7,983 nucleotides of DNA from Cyclobacteriaceae bacterium (GCA_030589835.1 JAUUZS010000178.1:1-7983), one strand, 5' to 3'. Numbered from the stretch's first letter, positions 1-6,431 are shown. Numbers and translations are program-made. The notes: generated by a model not told the origin, from the letters alone.

Positions 1-156
1 GCCTTGGTAAAACCCGGTAAAGCGTCTTTTGAGATCATTAGTGAAACAGAGGTATCGATGGGCAGCGGACAGCATTGGGCGCATCCCGTTATAGACAAAG
101 GGCGGCTATTTATCCGACATGGAGATACCCTAATAGCATATAACATCAGGAATTGA
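1..156 (+). CDS. PQQ-like (BamB-like) beta-propeller protein, C-terminal fragment
   Basis: Reading from base 1 in frame gives 51 codons and a TGA stop at 154-156; the 5' part lies outside the window. The fragment aligns without gaps to the last 51 residues of the protein at 370-1611, and I count about 25 identical positions. Shared landmarks are an initial ALV, a central HWAHP, IRHGD near the end and a final NI followed by a basic residue. It is therefore the last blade of a PQQ-like propeller and a tandem paralogue of the next gene. In this family the C-terminal strand usually closes the propeller ring, so the protein ends where expected. Its export signal and full length cannot be seen. Function is unknown; older databases call relatives polyvinyl-alcohol dehydrogenases, which nothing here supports. 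Confidence 0.85.
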   Translation, partial: ALVKPGKASFEIISETEVSMGSGQHWAHPVIDKGRLFIRHGDTLIAYNIRN

Positions 157-214
157 GAGGATTCATTTTTGTATTTCATGATTTATGTCATGATTTCGCA
201 GCATTTTTTATCCT

Positions 215-222
215 TATCTTTG
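215..222 (+). promoter_or_regulatory. Candidate Bacteroidota -7 promoter element (TATCTTTG)
   Basis: TATCTTTG matches the TAnnTTTG consensus known for the main sigma factor of Bacteroidota. No good TTTG -33 box lies at the usual distance of about 19 bases; the nearest sequence is a TTTC at 194-197, 17 bases upstream. The element is about 147 bases ahead of the ATG at 370, which would imply a long leader. Chance matches are not rare in AT-rich DNA, so this is weak. Confidence 0.22.
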
Positions 223-284
223 CTCTACCCTACGCACTCTCTACAAAATAATATTTATTGAATACTGCTATAAGTATTATTTTA

Positions 285-307
285 GTGGGGTATATGATAA
301 TCCCCAC
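285..307 (+). promoter_or_regulatory. GC-rich dyad GTGGGG / CCCCAC, possible terminator or leader hairpin
   Basis: GTGGGG at 285-290 is the exact reverse complement of CCCCAC at 302-307, with an 11-base AT-rich loop. It stands out in an otherwise very AT-rich spacer. A T-rich run starts at 315, eight bases past the stem, so a rho-independent terminator for the upstream gene is possible but imperfect. It could equally be an operator or a structured leader for the gene at 370. Confidence 0.35.
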
Positions 308-369
308 ATTAGCCTTTTTATTTTAAAGGTGTTTATAATAATTGAATTTTGACTTGAAAACTTTAAATT

Positions 370-1611
370 ATGAAATATAATATCTGGTTTTTTACAGTTT
401 TATCAATATCCATCAATGCTGTTGCACAAGACGTTCAGTGGCGGGGTCCTGATCGATCAGGAATATTTCCTGAGGTGGGACTGTTGCAGGAATGGCCGGA
501 AGCCGGCCCCGAAGAGGTGCTGAATGTAGCAGGTATCGGAGTAGGTTATTCGACACCTGTCCTATCTGATGGAATAATATATATCACCGGAAAAATCGAT
601 GAGGACGATTATCTCAATGCCATCGACAAGGAAGGCAACATCATATACCAGGTAGCTTATGGAAAATCATGGACCAAAACCTATACCGATACGCGGTGCA
701 CACCAACCATTGAAGGTGATCGAATATATCTGATAAGTGGAACAGGCCAGATTGCCTGCCTGAACCGAACGGATGGAAATATATTATGGAGTGTCGATGC
801 ACATAAAAAATACAATGGCAAAATACACAAATGGGGTGTTGCCGAATCGGTACTTATCGTTGACGATAAAGTCCTGTATACAAATGGCGGAGATGAAACT
901 TCAGTCATTGCTTTCAACAAATTGACAGGAGAAACCATATGGACGACAGAAAGTGTTGGCGGTGCGCGAACATACGTATCGCCGGTAATATACAAACTAG
1001 GAGATGTACGCTTGATCATAGCTTCAACAGCCGATTATGTGATAGGCATTGAACCTGAGGATGGTGCGATATCCTGGAAGTACAAATACCTGCCAGATGA
1101 TCCGGAAAAGATGCGTGGGGCAACCAACAGTACAAATTCTGCGATTATAAAAGGAAATGAGATTTTCCTGTCCAAGGGGTATAACCAATATGGAGTTATG
1201 CTACAAGTTGCTGAAGATGGCAAAGGTATCAGCGAGAAATGGCGTACTGAGGTGCTGGACACCCATCATGGGCATTATGTGAATATCGGTGATTATATCT
1301 ATGGCTCCAATTGGCAAAGCAACAGCAAGGGAAATTGGGTCTGTCTCGAATGGGACACCGGAAAAGTGATGTATGAAGATTCCTGGATTACCAAAGGACC
1401 AATCGCCTTTGCCGACGGCAAGCTATATTGTTCTGAAGAGCGAAGTGGAAATGTCGCACTGGTAAATCCCACGCCAGAAAAATTTGACATCGTCAGCACT
1501 TTCAAAATCGAACATGGCACGGGCCCCCACTGGGCACATCCTTATATCATTGATGGTAAATTGCTGATTCGCCATGGGGATGTTTTGATGGTTTTTAATA
1601 TTAAAGCCTGA
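370..1611 (+). CDS. Secreted PQQ-like (BamB-like) beta-propeller protein
   Basis: A 413-residue protein with a probable Sec signal peptide: basic start, hydrophobic residues 5-18 and an Ala-Val-Ala cleavage-like site at 17-19. The mature part opens with a WRGPDRSG motif at 24-31, typical of the first blade of PQQ-like propellers in Bacteroidota and Planctomycetes. Blade repeats follow the family pattern of Asp/Thr-Gly, a few residues, then Trp, for example around W140, W191, W236 and W291. A THHGHY stretch lies at 298-303, and HWAHP and IRHGD lie close to the C-terminus. No haem motif, metal-dehydrogenase signature or adjacent-cysteine pair of true PQQ alcohol dehydrogenases is visible. PQQ binding is therefore not shown, and a scaffold or periplasmic binding role is as likely. 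It is the tandem paralogue of the truncated gene upstream. ATG is chosen because it yields the signal peptide; no clear Shine-Dalgarno precedes it. Confidence 0.88.
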   Translation: MKYNIWFFTVLSISINAVAQDVQWRGPDRSGIFPEVGLLQEWPEAGPEEVLNVAGIGVGYSTPVLSDGIIYITGKIDEDDYLNAIDKEGNIIYQVAYGKSWTKTYTDTRCTPTIEGDRIYLISGTGQIACLNRTDGNILWSVDAHKKYNGKIHKWGVAESVLIVDDKVLYTNGGDETSVIAFNKLTGETIWTTESVGGARTYVSPVIYKLGDVRLIIASTADYVIGIEPEDGAISWKYKYLPDDPEKMRGATNSTNSAIIKGNEIFLSKGYNQYGVMLQVAEDGKGISEKWRTEVLDTHHGHYVNIGDYIYGSNWQSNSKGNWVCLEWDTGKVMYEDSWITKGPIAFADGKLYCSEERSGNVALVNPTPEKFDIVSTFKIEHGTGPHWAHPYIIDGKLLIRHGDVLMVFNIKA

Positions 1612-1639
1612 TATAAGGCGAATAAGGTTGTTGATGGAG

Positions 1640-1656
1640 GAACGTGGTTCTTTCTT
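1640..1656 (+). terminator. Weak terminator-like hairpin after the propeller gene
   Basis: GAAC at 1640-1643 pairs with GTTC at 1647-1650 around a 3-base loop. The stem can be extended by one wobble and one A-T pair and is followed by a T-rich stretch. It sits about 30 bases past the stop of the gene ending at 1611. The stem is short, so it may only attenuate transcription or be coincidental. Confidence 0.18.
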
Positions 1657-1738
1657 TAAGAATTATGCTATTGATTAGCACTCTGGAATTTGGTAGTGTC
1701 AAGAGGTGATTAAGAGGGAAATTACCATTTGAAGGAGT

Positions 1739-1783
1739 ATGGAATTGTTATATAACTCAAGTAATAGGCAGGATAAAAAATGA
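1739..1783 (+). CDS. Possible 14-residue leader ORF overlapping the next start
   Basis: An ATG at 1739 opens a 14-codon frame (MELLYNSSNRQDKK) whose TGA at 1781-1783 overlaps the ATG at 1780 of the anchored propeller gene in an ATGA arrangement. This is typical of translationally coupled genes. A strong GAAGGAG lies at 1731-1737, but only one base separates it from the ATG, which is too close for normal initiation. The purine-rich tract may therefore be coincidental. The peptide resembles no known family. Treat it as a candidate leader peptide only. Confidence 0.2.
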   Translation: MELLYNSSNRQDKK

Positions 1784-3204
1784 ACGTTTCAAGCCGACTA
1801 GTATTTATCATTACCGCAATAGTTTTCATCCTTGCACTGCTTTGGTGGAATTTTTCCAGCCCAAGGGTCTCCATAGCAGCGAGTGAGCCCGGTATGGATA
1901 ACCGGGGCGATAAAGGCTCCGGTCTGGATGAAATCATCAATGTAGGAGAATTTTTTAAACGATTCCTGACCTTCGAACCCACATTAAATGAAACATGGCC
2001 ACGTTTTAGAGGCAGTAATTTTGATAATATCAAACAACCAGGCATAGAACTTATTGACAAATTCGGACCAGATGGCCCTGACATTCTCTGGTCGGTAGAA
2101 ATGGGGGAAGGACATGCTGGACCATCCATTTATAAAGGATTGGCTTATGTACTCGATTACGATGAAGAATTGAAGGCTGATATGCTTCGATGCTTCGATA
2201 TCCGGGACGGTACTGAAGTCTGGCGGCGATGGTATAACGTAAATATAAAAAGAAATCATGGTATGTCTCGAACTATCCCTGCCGTTACGGAAAAATATAT
2301 CCTAACTATGGGACCCAGATCACATGTGATGTGCATGGACAGGGAGACCGGTGATTTGTTGTGGGGCATTGATATAGAAAAAAACTACGGCACACAAATT
2401 CCATTATGGTACACAGGCCAGTGCCCGTTGATTGATGACGGGAAAGCCATAATTGCTACCGGGGGAGAAGAGATCCTGATGATTGGGGTAGATTGCCAGT
2501 CAGGAGAGATACTGTGGGAAACGCCAAACACCAATAAAGTAAAAATGTCACATTCCTCCATTATGCCTTTTGTATTCAAAGACACCAAAATGTATGTGTA
2601 CAGTGCCGTTGGAGGTGTATTTGGCATCGCTGCCGATGGGGAAGAGGCAGGAAAAGTATTGTGGGAGTCACTGAAATGGGGTTGTTCAGTCGTCGCACCT
2701 GCGCCTGTTTGCATGCCTGATGGCAAAATATTCTTAACTGCCGGATATGGGGCAGGCAGCATGATGTTCCAACTTTCCGGAGAGACGGACAATTTTACCG
2801 TTGAAATGCTCTATGATTACAAACCCAAAAACGGACTCGCCAGCGAACAACAGACACCAATATATTATGACGGATTGCTATTTGGTATTTTACCAAAAGA
2901 TGCAGGAATATTAAGAAACCAGTTTATTTGTGTAGATCCAAAAGATACCCGGGAGGTCGTTTGGACGAGCGGAAAAACACACAGATTTGGCCTTGGCCCA
3001 TATATGATTGCCGATGAAAAATTTTTCATCCTCAATGACGATGGGATGCTTTCGATAGCCCTGCCTAGTAAAACAGGATTTGAGTTGTTGGATCAAGTGA
3101 AGTTATTTGATGCGCACGATGCCTGGGGCCCTTTGGCTATCGCTGATGGCTATTTATTATTAAGAGATGCCACAAAGATGATTTGTATGAATATTCGAAA
3201 ATAG
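1780..3204 (+). CDS. Membrane-anchored PQQ-like beta-propeller protein
   Basis: A 474-residue protein. Residues 7-24 form one hydrophobic segment without a clear cleavage site, so it is probably an N-terminal anchor that leaves the rest in the periplasm. A low-complexity spacer at 27-70 leads to the WPRFRG motif (73-78) that opens the propeller. Several blades follow, with the Asp/Ser-Gly then Trp pattern near W104, W148, W195, W246 and W295; the chain ends in IRK. Seven cysteines are spread through the blades (138, 185, 215, 239, 302, 311, 384) and one more lies near the end (469). No CxxCH motif is present. It shares the FRG-type opening with the propellers at 370 and 6424 but is diverged from both. 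An AGGA at 1770-1773 lies six bases from the ATG, an acceptable ribosome site. Only nine bases separate its stop from the next gene, so co-transcription is likely. Function is unknown; its context suggests a periplasmic part of the redox system. Confidence 0.85.
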   Translation: MNVSSRLVFIITAIVFILALLWWNFSSPRVSIAASEPGMDNRGDKGSGLDEIINVGEFFKRFLTFEPTLNETWPRFRGSNFDNIKQPGIELIDKFGPDGPDILWSVEMGEGHAGPSIYKGLAYVLDYDEELKADMLRCFDIRDGTEVWRRWYNVNIKRNHGMSRTIPAVTEKYILTMGPRSHVMCMDRETGDLLWGIDIEKNYGTQIPLWYTGQCPLIDDGKAIIATGGEEILMIGVDCQSGEILWETPNTNKVKMSHSSIMPFVFKDTKMYVYSAVGGVFGIAADGEEAGKVLWESLKWGCSVVAPAPVCMPDGKIFLTAGYGAGSMMFQLSGETDNFTVEMLYDYKPKNGLASEQQTPIYYDGLLFGILPKDAGILRNQFICVDPKDTREVVWTSGKTHRFGLGPYMIADEKFFILNDDGMLSIALPSKTGFELLDQVKLFDAHDAWGPLAIADGYLLLRDATKMICMNIRK

Positions 3205-3213
3205 AACCGTACA

Positions 3214-4194
3214 ATGAAAAACAAACTGATATATATTATTTTGATATTATTAGGATTGACCATCGCGTTCATTATTCTTGGCGATGTATTCAAAAGTGAG
3301 ATGAGCAAAACCGTTAAAAATCCATATGCTTATGATCTTGGGGACATCAAAAATATTGATTCCTCTATGATAAAATACCACGAGGTAAAACGCATAGGAG
3401 TTGGCTTTAATGCCCCCATCGCACTTGACTATCATAAAGGACTGCTTGGCATCGCCTATGAAAACCACCTTCAGGTAATTGATACTATGGGTGGGGAATA
3501 TTTTAATAAAACGATCGATGGCATAGTTACCTCAATATCCTTTGCTCCCGACGGAAAAATATTTTTGGGTTGTAAAAACTATATCGAGCTTTACGATCTT
3601 CAAGGTAGTTTACTTGATAGTTGGGGACCGCTGGATTCTTCTGCCTACATCACCTCGATCGCATTTAAAGAAGACGCCGTTTTTGTGGCCAATGCGGGAG
3701 AGCCAACGGTACTCCGCTATACCTATCAGGGGCAATTGCTCAATTCCATTGACGGGAAAAAAAATACCGATAGCAAATACGGATTTGTTGTCCCAAGTCC
3801 TTATTTCGATATCGCCGTTGATCCGGACAATCAGCTTTGGGTCGCCAATACCGGGAAACAATATATTGAGAATTATACCGATGATGGATCCCTGCGGTCA
3901 TATTGGGGTGAGTCGTCTTTTTCCCTAAAAGGATTTACCGGATGTTGCAATCCTGCGCAAATGACCATTTTATCAAATGGTCATTTTGTGACATGTGAAA
4001 AAGGTCTGGTAAGAATCAAGGTTTATTCCCCTTCAGGTGAGGTGGAGAGTGTGGTCGCTACATCGGGTGATTTTGACAAAGGGTCAAAACCTGTTGATCT
4101 GACGGCTGATGAAGAAGACAATATCTATGTACTGGATATCTCCAGAAAAATGATACGGAAATTCGAACGGATCGATATGGCCGGTGCAATTTAA
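3214..4194 (+). CDS. Membrane-anchored NHL-type beta-propeller protein with GCCNP motif
   Basis: A 326-residue protein with one N-terminal hydrophobic segment (residues 4-23) that fits an uncleaved anchor or signal. The rest shows repeated NHL/SMP-30-like blades: an Asp/Asn-Gly turn, a strand of the LWVAN or IYVLD type, then a short strand ending in a turn. Examples are SFAPDGKIFLG (109-119), AVDPDNQLWVAN (201-212) and LTADEEDNIYVLD (296-308). About six blades would fit the length. A Gly-Cys-Cys-Asn-Pro motif lies at 243-247, followed by a CEKGL stretch at 261-265; I recall similar motifs in homologues but cannot verify this here. Adjacent cysteines can form a strained disulfide or bind a cofactor, so this may be the functional spot. 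The gene starts nine bases after the upstream propeller gene, suggesting joint transcription. A perfect hairpin lies inside the reading frame just after the GCCNP codons. Confidence 0.82.
   Translation: MKNKLIYIILILLGLTIAFIILGDVFKSEMSKTVKNPYAYDLGDIKNIDSSMIKYHEVKRIGVGFNAPIALDYHKGLLGIAYENHLQVIDTMGGEYFNKTIDGIVTSISFAPDGKIFLGCKNYIELYDLQGSLLDSWGPLDSSAYITSIAFKEDAVFVANAGEPTVLRYTYQGQLLNSIDGKKNTDSKYGFVVPSPYFDIAVDPDNQLWVANTGKQYIENYTDDGSLRSYWGESSFSLKGFTGCCNPAQMTILSNGHFVTCEKGLVRIKVYSPSGEVESVVATSGDFDKGSKPVDLTADEEDNIYVLDISRKMIRKFERIDMAGAI
3959..3986. repeat. Perfect 12-bp inverted repeat with 4-base loop inside the NHL gene
   Basis: AAATGACCATTT (3959-3970) is followed by TATC and then its exact reverse complement AAATGGTCATTT (3975-3986). 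The whole element codes in frame for residues around QMTILSNGHF of the NHL-type protein, so it is not an insertion that breaks the gene. Arms this long and perfect are rarely expected by chance in 8 kb. Whether the RNA hairpin, the DNA palindrome or nothing at all is functional cannot be told from the sequence. Confidence 0.9.
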
Positions 4195-4255
4195 GAAAAC
4201 ACAATAGTGATCAGAATACATTTGAAAACAGTATGGCTGACACAAATTTTTAACT

Positions 4256-4468
4256 ATGAAAAGAAGAAAATTTATAACTGAAAGTAAACGCTGGTTCATG
4301 CTTGGTGGAATGCTGGGAGTGAGCGGATTGCTGGTTTACCGTCGCCGGTTTGGCAATCCGGAAACTTGCTTTACAAATCCGTTTTGCAACACCTGCGGCC
4401 AGTTTGGTTCATGCGACAAAATAGCTTCTTCTAAACCTGTGGAAAATGAAAAAAAAGGAAGAAAATAA
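4256..4468 (+). CDS. Small four-cysteine protein with twin-arginine-like N-terminus
   Basis: A 70-residue protein. Residues 2-7 (KRRKFI) resemble a Tat motif and are followed by a hydrophobic stretch at 14-27, then by arginines at 29-31. Those arginines could make it an anchored rather than a cleaved protein. The short remainder has four cysteines at 38, 44, 47 and 53 (C-x5-C-x2-C-x5-C) and a polar, lysine-rich tail. The spacing could hold one iron-sulfur cluster or another metal but does not match the classical C-x2-C-x2-C-x3-C ferredoxin motif. I do not recognise a named family. Its last 23 bases overlap the four-cluster ferredoxin gene in another frame, a sign of coupled translation and of a shared role. 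The start gives the intact Tat-like motif. It is real in my judgement because of the motif, the cysteines and the overlap. Confidence 0.75.
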   Translation: MKRRKFITESKRWFMLGGMLGVSGLLVYRRRFGNPETCFTNPFCNTCGQFGSCDKIASSKPVENEKKGRK

Positions 4469-5021
4469 AACGCTGAAGCGAAGGGACTTTATCCAAAGTA
4501 CCGCCCGGATCACCATGGCTTTAGGCATTGGTGGATTGAGTGGTTTGGTTTTAGCAAAATCAAAAACCGGAGAACAAGTATGGCAGATTGATCCATTTGT
4601 ATGTACAAGTTGTGGGCGCTGCGCAGATGAATGTGTGCTGACTCCCTCAGCAGTAAAGTGCGTTCATGCCTATGAGCTATGTGGTTTTTGTGATCTATGC
4701 GGCGGGTATTTCAAGCCGGGGGCAATGGATCTTAATACGGGGGCTGAAAACCAATTGTGCCCAACTGCGGCCATCAAAAGAAAATTTGTAGAAGAACCTT
4801 TCTTTCAATATAGCATCGACGAGGACTTATGTATTGGCTGTGGCATATGTGTGGAAGGGTGCTCTTCCTTTGGAAACGGATCATTGCACCTTCAAATCAT
4901 TCATGATATTTGCGTGAATTGCAACGAATGTGCGATTGCCCGGATGTGCCCCTCTGATGCCATCACCAGGGTTCCGGCAAGTGATCCCTACAAAGTGAAA
5001 GGGGATTTTTCGGCTATTTAA
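4446..5021 (+). CDS. Tat-exported ferredoxin with four [4Fe-4S] motifs, NapG/MauM-like
   Basis: A 191-residue protein with a twin-arginine signal: KRRDFIQ at 11-17, then a hydrophobic, glycine-rich stretch at 22-37. Four cysteine groups follow: 53/56/59/63, 79/82/85/105 (the last before Pro), 129/132/135/139 and 156/159/162/168 (before Pro). Each fits a [4Fe-4S] site; cysteine 72 is extra. In families of this type the ligands may be shared between motifs, so the pairing is not fixed by order alone. Tat export and four clusters match NapG and MauM, periplasmic ferredoxins that work with a NapH/MauN membrane partner; such a partner is encoded next at 5139. The second group, with its 19-residue gap before the last Cys, is a distinctive variation. 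The likely role is electron relay at the outer face of the inner membrane. The start at 4446 lies within the preceding gene (23-base overlap) and keeps the Tat motif. Confidence 0.88.
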   Translation: MKKKEENKTLKRRDFIQSTARITMALGIGGLSGLVLAKSKTGEQVWQIDPFVCTSCGRCADECVLTPSAVKCVHAYELCGFCDLCGGYFKPGAMDLNTGAENQLCPTAAIKRKFVEEPFFQYSIDEDLCIGCGICVEGCSSFGNGSLHLQIIHDICVNCNECAIARMCPSDAITRVPASDPYKVKGDFSAI

Positions 5022-5138
5022 AAATAAATGAAAGATTAGAAGAATGATCGAATAATTGAATCAACGAATAATGGGAAAGGATTATTCACACATTCATTCA
5101 TTTTCTCATTCAATCATTAACGAATAAAAAAGAAAACA
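5022..5138. repeat. Repeat-rich spacer with nested inverted repeats
   Basis: This 117-base spacer between the ferredoxin and membrane-protein genes is built from AATGA/ATTCA-like units. GAATAAT (5066-5072) pairs with ATTATTC (5081-5087) around an 8-base loop. Outside it, AATAATTGAAT (5051-5061) is complementary at 10 of 11 positions to ATTCAATCATT (5108-5118). CGAATAAT occurs twice on the same strand (5049 and 5065). The RNA could fold into a long, AT-rich nested stem. It may affect mRNA stability or be a copy of a dispersed intergenic repeat. There is no T-tract directly after a strong stem, so it does not look like a classical terminator. Confidence 0.55.
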
Positions 5139-6431
5139 TTGAAAAGCAGATTTTTTAAAATAGCAGCCGCTTTTTCAGGGGTATTCCTCTCACTTGCGGT
5201 GCATGCACAGCAACGATTCCCGCGCCCGGATTTTGAATCTGGTTATGAGGCTCCATCCCTGGAGGTGCCGGAGCCCAGGAATGGTTTGATGGAATATTTG
5301 GATGTCATGATCCTTTTTATTGTGCTTTCACTCTCCACCTGGTTTGTGCTGAAAAGCAGGTCACGAAAAAGCGTTCTTTACCTTTCCATCTTTACGTTGA
5401 TCTATTTTGGATTTTATCGAAACGGATGCATCTGCTCCATCGGTGCCATTCAAAATGTAACCCTTGCATTGGTCGATCCTGCTTATACCATTTCACTGAC
5501 GGCACTCGCTTTCTTCATGCTTCCCTTATTGTTTGCCTTATTTGCAGGCAGGGTATTTTGCGGAGGAGCGTGCCCATTGGGAGCCATACAGGATTTAATG
5601 ATCATAAAACCGATATCCCTGCCCATTGGAGTACGAAAAGCATTAGGGCTAATCCCGTATATCTACCTTGGATTATCCATACTTTTTGCCGCCACACAAA
5701 CCGATTTTATCATTTGCCGCTTTGATCCATTCGTAGGCATATTCCGTATGGATGCCAGCTTTTCCATGCTGGTTTTGGGAGGGAGTTTCTTGGTCATCAG
5801 CATGTTTGTCGGAAGGCCATATTGCCGCTTTTTATGCCCGTATGGAGTTTTGCTAAGCTGGATGTCCGGCGTATCAAAAAAGCATTTGACCATCACACCG
5901 TCAGAATGTATTGATTGCAAATTATGTGAACGCTCCTGCCCGATGGACGCCATCAATCAACCTGTTGCTGATCCTCTTTCCAGGAAAAAAGATATTAACC
6001 GCTTTGTATTATCTGTGATCGTTATTCCTATTAGCATGCTTGTCGGAGGGTATATTGCCTCTACTACCCATGTCTATCTTTCCAAAGCAAATCGAACAGT
6101 AGCACTGGCCGAACTATTAATATCACATCCCGAGCTCAAGAATGATCCTGACCATATTGACATTCAAACCTTCTTAGGCGCCGGAAAAACAATGGAAACG
6201 CTGGTGGAAGAAGCGGAAACAATTCGTCAACAATTTTATTACGGAGGCTGGTTGGTGGGTGCTTTTCTTGGATTGGCCTTTGGCATAATTTATTCACGCA
6301 AGACGATATACAGAAGCAGGCAGGATTATGAGCCTGACAAAGGTAATTGTGTGAGCTGCGCACGGTGTATGGATTATTGCCCTGTCGGGAAACCGGATTT
6401 TGACACTATAATGAAAGAAAAAATTGGATAA
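5139..6431 (+). CDS. NapH/NosR/MauN-like polytopic iron-sulfur membrane protein
   Basis: A 430-residue protein. A signal-like segment (5-23, AVHAQ site near 24) is followed by about seven spans near 53-71, 78-95, 117-139, 167-187, 208-226, 288-308 and 367-387. Cysteine motifs of the NapH/NosR family are C141-x3-C145-Pro and C229-x3-C233-Pro. Two [4Fe-4S] motifs are present: 257/260/263/267-Pro and 404/407/410/414-Pro. Positive charges (72-77, 388-394) place these four motifs on the cytoplasmic side. An extra C97-x-C99 motif and C193 would then face the periplasm. NosR's FMN-binding domain is absent. Family members pass electrons between quinol or cytoplasmic donors and periplasmic proteins, here probably the Tat ferredoxin encoded upstream. 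The TTG at 5139 is the only plausible start: an in-frame stop lies at 5118-5120, and the next Met (residue 51) would lose the signal. No good ribosome site is seen. Confidence 0.88.
   Translation: MKSRFFKIAAAFSGVFLSLAVHAQQRFPRPDFESGYEAPSLEVPEPRNGLMEYLDVMILFIVLSLSTWFVLKSRSRKSVLYLSIFTLIYFGFYRNGCICSIGAIQNVTLALVDPAYTISLTALAFFMLPLLFALFAGRVFCGGACPLGAIQDLMIIKPISLPIGVRKALGLIPYIYLGLSILFAATQTDFIICRFDPFVGIFRMDASFSMLVLGGSFLVISMFVGRPYCRFLCPYGVLLSWMSGVSKKHLTITPSECIDCKLCERSCPMDAINQPVADPLSRKKDINRFVLSVIVIPISMLVGGYIASTTHVYLSKANRTVALAELLISHPELKNDPDHIDIQTFLGAGKTMETLVEEAETIRQQFYYGGWLVGAFLGLAFGIIYSRKTIYRSRQDYEPDKGNCVSCARCMDYCPVGKPDFDTIMKEKIG

Larger units (their letters stand above)
157..369. other. AT-rich intergenic spacer between two paralogous propeller genes
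   Basis: This 213-base spacer has no credible gene. It holds a 9-base direct repeat (TCATGATTT at 176-184 and 188-196). It also holds an AT-rich dyad (AATACT 261-266 with AGTATT 273-278), a GC-rich dyad at 285-307 and a candidate Bacteroidota -7 box at 215-222. Its size and content suggest that the gene at 370 may have its own promoter rather than relying only on readthrough. Confidence 0.6.

Noticed and set aside
681..1019. 112-codon reverse-strand ORF inside the secreted propeller gene
   Set aside because: It is fully contained in a well-supported gene on the other strand. Its translation shows no domain or signal, and other reverse frames in the window are shadows of the same kind.
1612..1779. 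Promoter for the anchored propeller gene
   Set aside because: A TTTG at 1689 and a near-match TACCATTTG at 1723 exist, but the second has one base too many and the spacing is about 30, so I do not call it.
370..3204. True PQQ-dependent alcohol dehydrogenases
   Set aside because: The propeller fold matches, but the adjacent-cysteine ring, the catalytic Asp context and the haem domains of real quinoprotein dehydrogenases are not visible. The name PQQ-like is kept only for the fold.
3542..3928. 128-codon + strand ORF overlapping the NHL gene in another frame
   Set aside because: It lies wholly within the NHL propeller frame, which has clear repeats and an anchor; the alternative product looks like out-of-frame translation.
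4233..4253. Six-codon ORF just upstream of the small Cys protein
   Set aside because: It is too short, has no ribosome site and ends two bases before the ATG at 4256; most likely chance.
4195..4255. Promoter ahead of the small Cys protein
   Set aside because: A TTTG at 4221-4224 is present, but no TAnnTTTG box follows at the needed spacing; readthrough from the NHL gene is simpler.
5022..5138. CRISPR array or insertion-sequence end
   Set aside because: The repeats are short, irregular and lack uniform spacers; no transposase or target-site duplication is seen.
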